A stretch of DNA of 51,206 nt from Acidobacteriota bacterium (GTDB taxonomy: Bacteria; Acidobacteriota; Vicinamibacteria; Marinacidobacterales; Marinacidobacteraceae). A model generated the notes under the pieces. That model was not told the origin of the DNA, ran no database searches, and saw nothing but the letters and a program-made list of their open reading frames with translations. Of this stretch, positions 44,702 to 51,206 are shown piece after piece. Position 1 is the stretch's first letter. Each line of letters opens with the position of its first letter. Location of the stretch: positions 1-51,206 of the forward strand of contig JAJDUD010000071.1 in assembly GCA_022826825.1 (NCBI GenBank). Reading direction: 5' to 3'. A program made the position numbers and the translations under genes.

Positions 44702-45535
44702 ATGCGCACCCTTCTCACCGCACTCGTCCTTTCCGTGGGACTGCCGGCTCTGGGACTCGCCCAGAGTCCGGATCCCGACAAGCCCCGTCCGATCCCGATC
44801 CGGGACAGCGTCTTCATCGAGGATCTCACCTGGATGGAAGTGCGCGACCTGATCGCAGACGGCAAGAACACCGCCATCGTGGCGAGCGGCGGCGTCGAGC
44901 AGAACGGTCCCTATCTGGTCACCGGCAAGCACAACGTGCTGCTCCGGGGAGTGACCGAAGCGATCGCCCGGGATCTCGGGAACGCGCTGGTGGCCCCGAT
45001 TCTGAAGCTGGTGCCCGAGGGCGATTTCGATCCGCCCACCGGTCACATGCGCTATCCGGGGACCGTGGGTCTCAGCGAGGAGACGTTCCGGGCGGTGCTC
45101 CGCGACGTGGCGTCGAGCCTCAGGGCCAGCGGCTTCGACCACATCATTTTCCTCGGTGACAGCGGCGGCAACCAGGCCGGCATGCAGGCGGTGGCGGAGG
45201 AGATGCACGCCAATTGGAACGGAGCCCCCGGCGTTCACTTCATTCCCGAGTTCTACGACGTCATGGGCCTCCGCACCTGGCTCTCCGACAACGGGATCAA
45301 GGAGGAGCCGGAGGGCATCCACGACGAGTTCGCGATGGCGGCGATGATGGCGGCGGTGGACCCGAACTCCATCCGCCCCTCGGAGCGGCGCCAGGCCGGC
45401 CTCTTCCGGATCAACGGCGTGGACCTCGATCCGCTGGATGAGACCGTCGCCTGGGGCCTTCGCCTCTTCCGCCACCGCTCCGAGGTGACGGTGAAGGCGA
45501 TCAAGGCCGCTATCGCTTCACACAGCACGAACTAG
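44702..45535 (+). CDS. Exported creatininase-family amidohydrolase
   Basis: From ATG 44702 (AAGGAG 11 bases upstream) this 277-residue protein has a signal peptide (LTALVLSVGLPALGLAQ). Family segments are ASGGVEQNGPYLVTGKHN, PEGDFDPPTGHMRYPGTVG, FLGDSGGNQAGM and GIHDEFAMAAMM. In creatininases the first motif reads EQHGPHL...D; here Asn and His replace two metal-ligand positions, a pattern seen in exported members of the family. Hydrolysis of a cyclic amide or formamide is likely, but the substrate is unknown. Confidence 0.87.
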   Translation: MRTLLTALVLSVGLPALGLAQSPDPDKPRPIPIRDSVFIEDLTWMEVRDLIADGKNTAIVASGGVEQNGPYLVTGKHNVLLRGVTEAIARDLGNALVAPILKLVPEGDFDPPTGHMRYPGTVGLSEETFRAVLRDVASSLRASGFDHIIFLGDSGGNQAGMQAVAEEMHANWNGAPGVHFIPEFYDVMGLRTWLSDNGIKEEPEGIHDEFAMAAMMAAVDPNSIRPSERRQAGLFRINGVDLDPLDETVAWGLRLFRHRSEVTVKAIKAAIASHSTN

Positions 45536-45958
45536 GCGTCAGAGCGCCGGTCCGGCGAAACCGCACGTCACAGTTCAGGTTCGTCGCGCTCCGGCCAGCA
45601 ACGCCGCAACGCGTTGAGCGCGTGCGGCAGCGGAGCGCCGGCCAGTTGCTGTGAAAACGCAGTTCGGCGGGTCCGCCAGGCGTCTTGATGGCGCCGCCGG
45701 CGTTCCAAGCCGTTTCCGCCGTTTTCATGACAAGCGGGGTGCGTAGGAGGACGCGCGCATGAGCGTTTCTCCCGGTGGGGGCCTCGGGCCGGCATCGCGG
45801 CCGCAGGCCGCGAAACTCTCCCAATCCATCGTGCCCATGGACCGGACGTGAGCGCGCCGGCGCCGCGCCATCTGCGTTCGGGTCTTGCGCCATGAGGCAG
45901 CACACCTGAGGGAGTTTCGCCCGCTGCGCGGGCGATGCCGGCGTAAACGCCGGCGCTC
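45536..45958. repeat. Repeat-rich spacer without a gene
   Basis: These 423 bases hold no supported gene. Contents: a fragment like a collapsed module (45543-45563), the 31-base sequence shared with 37615-37645 (45632-45662), TTTCTCCCGGTGGGG (45766-45780), an inverted two-hairpin module (45780-45816: GGCC-TCG-GGCC, AT, CGCGGCC-GCA-GGCCGCG) and a direct module at 45918-45959 (CGCCCGC-TGC-GCGGGCG, AT, GCCGGCG-TAAA-CGCCGGC, GCTCC). It looks like a site where several repeat types accumulated. Confidence 0.75.
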
Positions 45959-46693
45959 CTAACCCTTCCTGCCGCCCAGGATCGCGGCGCGAAGAGCCTG
46001 CGACTGCTCCGAGAACCAGGTGTCCAGGAAGCCTTCCCGCTTCTCGGCCGCCAGTCTCAACGCCTGCTCCGCGAACCCGCCGCGAAGTTCCCGTTTCGTG
46101 TGGGTATAGGCCTCGCGCGGAAGGGCGCCCAGCTCTTCGGCCCTCGCCGCCGCCCGCGCCGCCAGCGCTTCCGGTTCAGCCAGTTCGTGCAGAAAGCCGT
46201 TCGCGAGGGCGTCCTCGGGTCCGGTGAGCCGCCCGCGCAGGAGGACCTCGGCCGACCGCGGCGCCGGAATCGCCGCGCGCAGGACCTCGAACGCCGCCGC
46301 CGGGAAGATGACGCCGAGCTGCACCTCGGAGACTCCGATCCGGTAGCCGCCGGTGGCTCCGATCCGGACATCGCAGGCGGTCGCGAGGATCGCGCCGCCC
46401 GCCACCGCGTGGCCGTTCACCGCGGCGACGGTCGGGCAGGGGAAGAGGAAGAGCCGGCGGACGAGCTCGTCGAAGTCGTCGACGAACGCGCCCATTGCGT
46501 CCCGGTCCTCCGGAAGTCCCGCGAGATCGAGACCCGCCGAAAAGAAGCGATCGGTTCCGGTCAGGACCAGCGGGCGGCCGCTCCGCTCCGCCTCGTCGAG
46601 GCTCGTCCCCAGCCTGGCGACCAGCGCCGGGTCGAGCGCGTTCGCCGGCCCGTGGCGCATGGCGACGACGAGGGCCGACGGCGCGGACGACAC
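45959..46693 (-). CDS. Enoyl-CoA hydratase/isomerase family protein
   Basis: This 244-residue crotonase-fold protein has the CoA/oxyanion segments FFSAGLDLAGLP and VAAVNGHAVAGGAILATACD, plus GVSEVQLGVIFPAAAF. The catalytic Glu pair of true hydratases is not clear: the second position reads as Phe-Pro-Ala, so an isomerase-like or other crotonase reaction is possible. It lies 23 bases downstream of the UGA-containing peroxiredoxin on the same strand and is probably cotranscribed. Confidence 0.87.
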   Translation of the reverse strand: MSSAPSALVVAMRHGPANALDPALVARLGTSLDEAERSGRPLVLTGTDRFFSAGLDLAGLPEDRDAMGAFVDDFDELVRRLFLFPCPTVAAVNGHAVAGGAILATACDVRIGATGGYRIGVSEVQLGVIFPAAAFEVLRAAIPAPRSAEVLLRGRLTGPEDALANGFLHELAEPEALAARAAARAEELGALPREAYTHTKRELRGGFAEQALRLAAEKREGFLDTWFSEQSQALRAAILGGRKG

Positions 46694-46716
46694 GGGCCGG
46701 GGAATGGCGGGGTCGA

Positions 46717-47358
46717 CTATTCGAGCCCGCCCAGCACTTCCATCAACGGTTCGTAGTCCTCACGGATCTGGTAGTCGTAGTTGACGTACTGGAGGATGCC
46801 CTCACGGTCGATCACGAAGGTCGCGCGCGAGGCGTAGGTCGCGCCGTTGATCTCGAGAGGCGTCACGCCATAGGCCCCCACCACTTCCGCCTGGCGGTCC
46901 GACAGCAGAACCAGTCCCGGCAGTTCACCCTCGGCCGCCGGCGCCACCTGCATCCCGGATTCCTTGCCGACGCTCTGGAGCCAGTTCCACTGGGAGAAGG
47001 GGGTGTCTACGCTGATTCCGAAGACCTGGGTGTCCGCATCCAGAAACTTCTGGATGTCGTCCTTGTAGGACGAAAACTGGAGCGTTCAACCACCCGTCCA
47101 GTCGGCCACGTAGAAGGCCAGCACGATGTTCTTCTTGCCCAGGGCGGCGCTCAGATCGAGCTTCGTCGCGCCCGCCGATTCGCCGGCGGTGGAAGGCAGC
47201 GGGTTCGGGAACATGGGCGCCTTGTCTCCCACCCTGAGCGAGACGTCCTGCGCCACGGCGTCAGGAGTTCCCGCGACCGCGGCCAGCCCGAAGGCGAGCC
47301 CGACGGCCAGCAGGCCGGACAACCGCCGGCGTGATCGGCGGCGTTCGATGTGTTGCAT
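46717..47358 (-). CDS. Exported peroxiredoxin with in-frame UGA (probable selenoprotein)
   Basis: Read through one TGA (47088-47086), the frame gives 213 residues in one phase. A signal peptide covers about 1-36 (LLAVGLAFGLAAVAG). A peroxiredoxin/thioredoxin fold follows: VGDKAPMFPNPL, AFYVADWTGG, then residue 91 (UGA), TLQFSSYKDDIQKFLD, VFGISVDTPFSQWNWLQS, GLVLLSDRQAEVVGAYGV and ATFVIDREGILQYVNYDY. UGA sits exactly where the peroxidatic Cys belongs, and 122 codons remain open after it. Twelve bases downstream a 6-bp hairpin UCGUCC-UACAA-GGACGA (47073-47057) could act as SECIS. The ATG has GGGAGG. It probably reduces peroxides in the envelope. SelA/B/C/D are not in the window. Confidence 0.85.
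47057..47088 (-). promoter_or_regulatory. UGA recoding site with candidate bacterial SECIS
   Basis: After UGA (47088-47086), 12 bases lead to a perfect 6-bp stem (47073-47068 with 47062-47057) closing a 5-base loop. The apical loop begins 18 bases after UGA, within the usual spacing. A lower pairing UCCAG/CUGGA is also possible. The loop starts UA, without the early G found in most bacterial SECIS loops, so the fit is partial. Confidence 0.45.
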
Positions 47359-47549
47359 GGAGAACCTCCCTCGGCTGCAGCATTGGGTTCGGAGTGCGGA
47401 TCATGCCCGCTGGCCGTGCCTCCCGCAAGAGTGGCGGTTCGGCAGACACCGCGGTGCGGCGCCGGCCGTTGCCGGCCGCGCGAACGAAGCGCCAGCGGTG
47501 CTATTCTGATTTTGATCGGTTCTCGTTTCAGAAAGGCTCTCAGGTACCC

Positions 47550-48026
47550 GTGACACTGTCCTTCCGCGCCCGCCTCGAGGCGGAAGTGCGCGAACTCGAG
47601 GAAGAGCTGCACCTGCGGCTCCCAAAACAGATCAAGGAGGCCCGCGAGCACGGCGATCTGTCCGAAAACGCGGAGTACGAAGCCGCGAAGGAGCGGCAGA
47701 ACTACGTCGCCGTCCGCCTCGCGCAACTCAAGGGCCGGCTCGCGGATCTGTCCATGGTGAGCATGGACAACATTCCGGTTGACCGGATATCGCTCGGCAG
47801 CCAGGTCGTGGTCGTGGATCTGGACACCGACGAGGAGTTCCGGTACGAACTCGTGGTCAGCGAGGACGTGGACGCCGCGGCGGGCAAGGTATCCACCGGC
47901 TCCCCGATCGGGAGGGCGCTCATGGGGGCACGGGTGGGAGATGAAGTGAGCGTGCATACGCCGCTCGGGGAGCGCGAGTTCGAGATTCGCGGCCTCCGCA
48001 CGATCCACGATCGGGATTCCTCGTGA
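47550..48026 (+). CDS. greA: GreA/GreB-type transcript cleavage factor
   Basis: From GTG 47550 this is 158 residues. An N-terminal coiled coil (FRARLEAEVRELEEELHLRL, IKEAREHGDLSENAEYEAAK) carries the two acidic tip residues (Asp-Leu-Ser-Glu-Asn) that drive RNA cleavage in the RNA polymerase channel. A C-terminal FKBP-like domain follows (VVVVDLDTDEEFRYELVVSE, SPIGRALMGARVGDEVSVHT). It rescues backtracked polymerase. It is divergent from the peroxiredoxin gene. The TGA overlaps the nfeD GTG by four bases. Confidence 0.93.
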   Translation: MTLSFRARLEAEVRELEEELHLRLPKQIKEAREHGDLSENAEYEAAKERQNYVAVRLAQLKGRLADLSMVSMDNIPVDRISLGSQVVVVDLDTDEEFRYELVVSEDVDAAAGKVSTGSPIGRALMGARVGDEVSVHTPLGEREFEIRGLRTIHDRDSS

Positions 48027-49366
48027 GCGGGTCAGCCCAACGCCGCCGGGCCATCACCGCCGTCGGGGTCTGCCTCGCGGTCTCCGCCGCCCCATCCGTT
48101 TCCACGGCGGCTCCGGATGTCCATCAGGTGGATGTGGTGGACATCATTCACTCGGTGTCCGCCCGCCGGGTGCTGACGACGATCTCGGCGGCGGAGGAGG
48201 CGGGCGCCGGGCTCGTGCTGATCCGGCTCGATACGCCGGGAGGCCTCGATACCGCGATGCGGGAGATCATCGAGGCGGTCCTGAACAGCACGGTGCCGGT
48301 CGCCGTCTTCGTGGGTCCCTCCGGCTCCCGGGCCGCCTCCGCCGGCTACCTGATCACCCTGGCGGCCGACGTCTCGGGGATGGCGCCGGGAACCAACATG
48401 GGCGCGGCGACCCCCGTCGCCGGAACGGGCGGCGAGATGCCCGAGACCCTGAGCCGGAAGGTCGAATCCGATGCCGCGGCCTACCTGCGGTCCATCGCCG
48501 AGCGCCGGGGGCGCGACGTCGCCCTCGCCGAGCAGGGCGTTACCGAGGCGCGAAGCTGGACGGCCACGGAAGCGCTCGAGGCCGGCCTCATCGACCTCGT
48601 GGCCGACAACACCGGCGAGTTACTCGTGGCCCTCCACGGCCGGACCGTGACCCGGATCGACGGAACCGAGGTCACGCTCGATACCGCCGACGCGATCATC
48701 GTCGAGACCGAAATGAGCTTCCGGGACCGGGCCCTTTCGGTGATCGCCAACCCGAATCTGGCGGTGCTGCTCGGGATGATCGGCCTGCTCGGCCTCTACC
48801 TCGAGTTTTCGAACCCCGGCCTGCTCATCCCGGGCATTCTCGGAGGCATCGCCCTTCTGCTGGCCGCCTTCGGCCTCAACGTCCTGCCGGTCAGCCTTCT
48901 CGGAGTGCTGCTGCTGCTCGCCGGAATCGGTCTCCTGACCGCCGAGGCGCTCACCCCGTCGTTCGGCATAATGGGTCTGTCGGGAGCGGTAGCGCTGGTG
49001 ATTGGCCTTCTTTTCTTCTTCGAGGAGCAATCCCTGCCCACGCCGGCACTCAATTTGACCTGGGGACTCGTCCTTCCGTCCGTCCTGGTCTTTGCGGTGC
49101 TGGTGTTCTTCCTCGGGCAACTGGTGGTCCGCGCCCAGCGGCGTCCCGCGGTGACCGGCCGGGAAGGGATGATCGGGCTGGTCGCCACCGTACGCAGCGA
49201 CATTCCGTCGGACGGCGAGGGCAAGGTGTTCGTCCACGGCGAGTTCTGGGACGCGGTCGCCGCGGCGCCGGTGAACGCCGGCGAGCGCGTCGAGGTGCTG
49301 GCGGTGGAGGGGTTGATCCTCCGCGTCGGCCCTCCCGGCGCCAACAAGCAAGGAGCTGATTCATGA
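48023..49366 (+). CDS. nfeD: NfeD-family membrane serine protease
   Basis: This 447-residue long-form NfeD has a signal segment (about 10-29) and a ClpP/SppA-like protease domain (about 35-220): [30 protein letters not shown] with the nucleophile Ser, and [13 protein letters not shown] with the candidate catalytic Lys. Four or five membrane helices (about 240-375) follow, then a C-terminal OB-fold domain ([22 protein letters not shown]). Long NfeDs act with slipins on membrane protein quality; the slipin gene is next, with an ATGA overlap. Confidence 0.94.
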   Translation: MSGSAQRRRAITAVGVCLAVSAAPSVSTAAPDVHQVDVVDIIHSVSARRVLTTISAAEEAGAGLVLIRLDTPGGLDTAMREIIEAVLNSTVPVAVFVGPSGSRAASAGYLITLAADVSGMAPGTNMGAATPVAGTGGEMPETLSRKVESDAAAYLRSIAERRGRDVALAEQGVTEARSWTATEALEAGLIDLVADNTGELLVALHGRTVTRIDGTEVTLDTADAIIVETEMSFRDRALSVIANPNLAVLLGMIGLLGLYLEFSNPGLLIPGILGGIALLLAAFGLNVLPVSLLGVLLLLAGIGLLTAEALTPSFGIMGLSGAVALVIGLLFFFEEQSLPTPALNLTWGLVLPSVLVFAVLVFFLGQLVVRAQRRPAVTGREGMIGLVATVRSDIPSDGEGKVFVHGEFWDAVAAAPVNAGERVEVLAVEGLILRVGPPGANKQGADS

Positions 49367-50148
49367 CTTTCGGACTTCCCCTGGGAGCCCTGGTAGCCAT
49401 CGCCTTCGCGGTGATCTTCGTTCTCAACTGGATCAAGGTCCTGAACGAATACGAGCGGGGGGTGATCTTCCGGTTCGGCAAGCTGTTGCCCTCGCCCCGG
49501 GGACCGGGGCTGGTGCTGGTCTTTGCCCCCATCGACCGGCTGGTCCGCATCAGCCTGCGGCTCGTGGCCTTCGACGTCCCGCCGCAGGACATCATCACCC
49601 GCGACAACGTGTCCGTGAAGGTGAACGCGGTGGTCTTCTTCCGGGTGGTGGACCCGACCAGGGCGGTCATCGAGGTCGAGGACTACCTCTATGCCACGTC
49701 GCAGCTTGCGCAGACCACGCTCCGGAGCGTCCTCGGTCAGGTGGATCTCGACGACCTGCTCTCGCAGCGCGACAGTCTGAACGTCCAGTTGCAGGGAATC
49801 CTCGACAAGAGCACCGATCCGTGGGGGATCAAGGTGGCGTCCGTCGAGGTGAAGCACGTGGACCTCCCGGGCGAAATGACCCGGGCGCTGGCGCGCCAGG
49901 CCGAGGCGGAACGCGAGAAGCGGGCCAAGGTCATCCACGCCGAGGGCGAATTCCAGGCTTCCGCCCAGCTCGCCGAGGCCGCCGAAATCGTGGGCAAACA
50001 CCCGCTCGGCGCCCAGCTTCGTTACCTGCAGACGCTGACCGAGATCGCCACCGAGAAGAACTCGACCATCATCTTCCCCCTCCCGCTCGACCTGGTGAAG
50101 CCCTTCCTCGAGCTCCATACGGGTGCTGGCGACTCCTCGAAGGATTGA
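49363..50148 (+). CDS. Slipin (SPFH/stomatin-like protein)
   Basis: This 261-residue protein has an N-terminal membrane helix ([17 protein letters not shown]). The SPFH/Band 7 domain shows [60 protein letters not shown] and [18 protein letters not shown] coiled-coil region ([20 protein letters not shown]) and a C-terminal hydrophobic patch ([12 protein letters not shown]) follow. Slipins oligomerise in membranes and are often cleaved by the partner NfeD. Confidence 0.95.
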   Translation: MTFGLPLGALVAIAFAVIFVLNWIKVLNEYERGVIFRFGKLLPSPRGPGLVLVFAPIDRLVRISLRLVAFDVPPQDIITRDNVSVKVNAVVFFRVVDPTRAVIEVEDYLYATSQLAQTTLRSVLGQVDLDDLLSQRDSLNVQLQGILDKSTDPWGIKVASVEVKHVDLPGEMTRALARQAEAEREKRAKVIHAEGEFQASAQLAEAAEIVGKHPLGAQLRYLQTLTEIATEKNSTIIFPLPLDLVKPFLELHTGAGDSSKD

Positions 50149-50194
50149 TGCCCTGACGGTCCGCATCGGGAGGCGGAGTCTTCAGAAAGCTCAA

Positions 50195-50229
50195 GTAACG
50201 CTTTAGAAATTCGCCGTAACTTCTGTTAC
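50195..50229. promoter_or_regulatory. GTAAC repeats upstream of the SPOR gene
   Basis: GTAAC occurs at 50195-50199 and 50216-50220, 21 bases (two helical turns) apart. The second forms an inverted repeat GTAAC-TTCT-GTTAC with 50225-50229. The region is AT-rich for this genome and lies about 70 bases before the SPOR start. It could be an operator or promoter; no clear -35/-10 pair was found. Confidence 0.35.
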
Positions 50230-50300
50230 TGTCTTGGTAAAGGCGTGGGGAAACGCTGCGCTCGGAGCGTCCTGACGCCCCATACTCCCGGGAGGGTTCC

Positions 50301-51038
50301 ATGCACGGCCACCACGACAGCGACCACTACGACGTCCAGTTCACGACGCGGCAGCTCGTCCTGCTGTTCGGCCTCCTCATCGTGATCGTGGTGGGCGTCT
50401 TCGTCGGGGGGATCGTCATCGGACGGGGCATGGCTCCCGATGCGGCGGAAGCGATGATCGCCCGCCGCACGAGTCCGGTTCCGGCTCCCACGCCGGCGAA
50501 GGCCGTCCCCACCTCCGTCACCGAGGCGTCCGCGGAAGACGCCCTCCGCCTGCCGATCCGCTCCGAGCCGACACCTGCCGGGAAGACCGCGGCCCGCGCT
50601 TCGGCTGAGCAGCGGCCCGCGCGGGCTCAGCCGGCCCCGGCGACCCGCCGTGCGGCTCCGGCCCCGACGCGAGCGACCCCGGCTTCGCGGCTTGCGGCCC
50701 GCACGGCCTCCACGAGCCCCGAGCAGCTCGCGAACCGGACCCCCGCGGCCCCCGCGCCGCGCGCCGCCGCGACCCCGGCGCCGGCAGGGCCGGCCGACCC
50801 GCCGAAGCCGGTCGCCACCGGGAAGTTCACGATCCAGGTCGCCGCCTTCCGCGACCGGGTAGCGGCCGAGCGGATGCTGGCGCAGCTTGCCGAGCGGGGA
50901 ATCGAGGGTTACCTGGAGGGGACTCCGTCCGGGATCTTCCGGGTGCGCGTCGGACAGTTCCAGACCCGGGAGGACGCCCGGGCGCTGGCGGCGCAGCTCG
51001 AGAGCGGGCAGTTCGCGACCCTGATCACGAGCCGCTAG
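50301..51038 (+). CDS. Membrane-anchored SPOR-domain protein
   Basis: This 245-residue protein has a His/Asp-rich cytoplasmic start (MHGHHDSDHYD) and one membrane helix (about 17-43, LVLLFGLLIVIVVGVFVGGI). About 115 Ala/Pro/Thr-rich periplasmic linker residues follow, then a C-terminal SPOR domain (about 174-245: FTIQVAAFRDRVAAERMLAQ, IFRVRVGQFQTREDA). SPOR domains bind denuded glycan strands at the division septum. A GGGAGG site precedes the ATG. Confidence 0.92.
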   Translation: MHGHHDSDHYDVQFTTRQLVLLFGLLIVIVVGVFVGGIVIGRGMAPDAAEAMIARRTSPVPAPTPAKAVPTSVTEASAEDALRLPIRSEPTPAGKTAARASAEQRPARAQPAPATRRAAPAPTRATPASRLAARTASTSPEQLANRTPAAPAPRAAATPAPAGPADPPKPVATGKFTIQVAAFRDRVAAERMLAQLAERGIEGYLEGTPSGIFRVRVGQFQTREDARALAAQLESGQFATLITSR

Positions 51039-51071
51039 GAGTCTGCGCCGCAGAATGCGGCGCCGACTCCT
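51037..51071. terminator. Strong hairpin after the SPOR gene
   Basis: AGGAGTCTGCGCCGC pairs with GCGGCGCCGACTCCT (14 of 15 positions) around AGAAT, starting at the SPOR stop codon. It is a plausible transcription terminator or 3'-end stabiliser, although no T-run follows. Confidence 0.55.
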
Positions 51072-51073
51072 CG

Positions 51074-51118
51074 GGAACGCCGGCCTCCGGCCGGCACGCG
51101 CTGGCCGCAGGCCACCGC
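51074..51118 (-). repeat. Two-hairpin intergenic module, inverted copy
   Basis: Read on the minus strand: a TGC-loop hairpin (GGCC-TGC-GGCC with flanking pairs, 51118-51098), GT, then GCCGGCC-GGA-GGCCGGC (51095-51079) and GTTCC. The layout is the same as the plus-strand modules at 12657 and 22855. Confidence 0.75.
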
Positions 51119-51206
51119 ACGGCGTTTCGCTGCTCAAACAGACGAATTCTATGCAAGGAGCGCCGCGCCGGTCCGGTGGGCGCCAGACCGACGCCCCGGG
51201 GCGCTC

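Noticed and set aside
45536..45958. Several minus-strand open frames of 110-130 codons
   Set aside because: They run through repeat modules in all phases, have no ribosome site and encode low-complexity Arg/Pro sequence.
46954..47088. Peroxiredoxin as a pseudogene with a nonsense mutation
   Set aside because: The stop falls precisely on the catalytic position, the phase is kept, and codons after it remain family-like with no second defect. Recoding is the simpler reading, though sequencing error is not excluded.

Overview
The window is a 51 kb piece of a GC-rich, diderm bacterial chromosome, densely packed and almost entirely single-copy housekeeping genes. Diderm, DAP-type peptidoglycan is inferred from LolA, a lipoprotein secretin, a TonB-type protein and Mpl. 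HspR with a HAIR operator, exported PEGA, TPR and FHA proteins and Gly-rich TonB transducers fit Acidobacteriota or a related phylum. That placement is inference; there is no rRNA here to test it.

Layout. 1-543: 5' part of a tyrosine integrase running off the left edge, the border of a genomic island. 796-3665 (minus): exported M20 amidohydrolase, EVE-domain protein, TonB-like transducer. 3877-6194: gamma-carbonic anhydrase family protein and aspS. 6524-12641: phoH, pgpH-type HD phosphodiesterase, ybeY, corC/hlyC, era. 12859-15189: rpsP-rimM-trmD-rplS. 15416-16051: thiE/tenI. 16086-22704: exported TPR/beta-propeller protein, PEGA-PDZ-TPR protein, tail-anchored FHA protein, ldcA-type carboxypeptidase and mpl. 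22906-25283 (minus): lolA and a TPR-secretin lipoprotein, preceded by tRNA-Ala(CGC).

25428-37582 is an aromatic amino acid block. On the minus strand lie trpE, trpG, aroF, aroB, aroA, a fused aroK-aroD-aroE gene and aroC; on the plus strand is chorismate mutase/prephenate dehydrogenase, with an NCS2 permease between. Together these give every step from PEP and erythrose 4-phosphate to chorismate, plus entry to the Trp and Tyr branches. The order aroB-aroA-aroK-aroD-aroE is the domain order of the eukaryotic AROM protein.

37689-40062: divergent TPR/SLH-like lipoprotein and exported thioredoxin-like protein. 40132-44488: HspR-controlled dnaK-dnaJ-hspR and a DnaC-like ATPase. 44702-45535: exported creatininase-family protein. 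45959-47358 (minus): an exported peroxiredoxin with an in-frame UGA at the peroxidatic position (probable selenoprotein) and an enoyl-CoA hydratase-like gene. 47550-51038: greA-type factor, NfeD, slipin, SPOR protein.

The intergenic spaces hold at least three kinds of structured repeat: (a) 170-205 bp elements with a conserved core and copy-specific but self-complementary ends; (b) two-hairpin modules with TGC and GGA loops; (c) hairpin arrays flanked by copies of a gene end or start (era; trpE/trpG). With the UGA peroxiredoxin and the AROM-order operon, these are the most unusual signals here.
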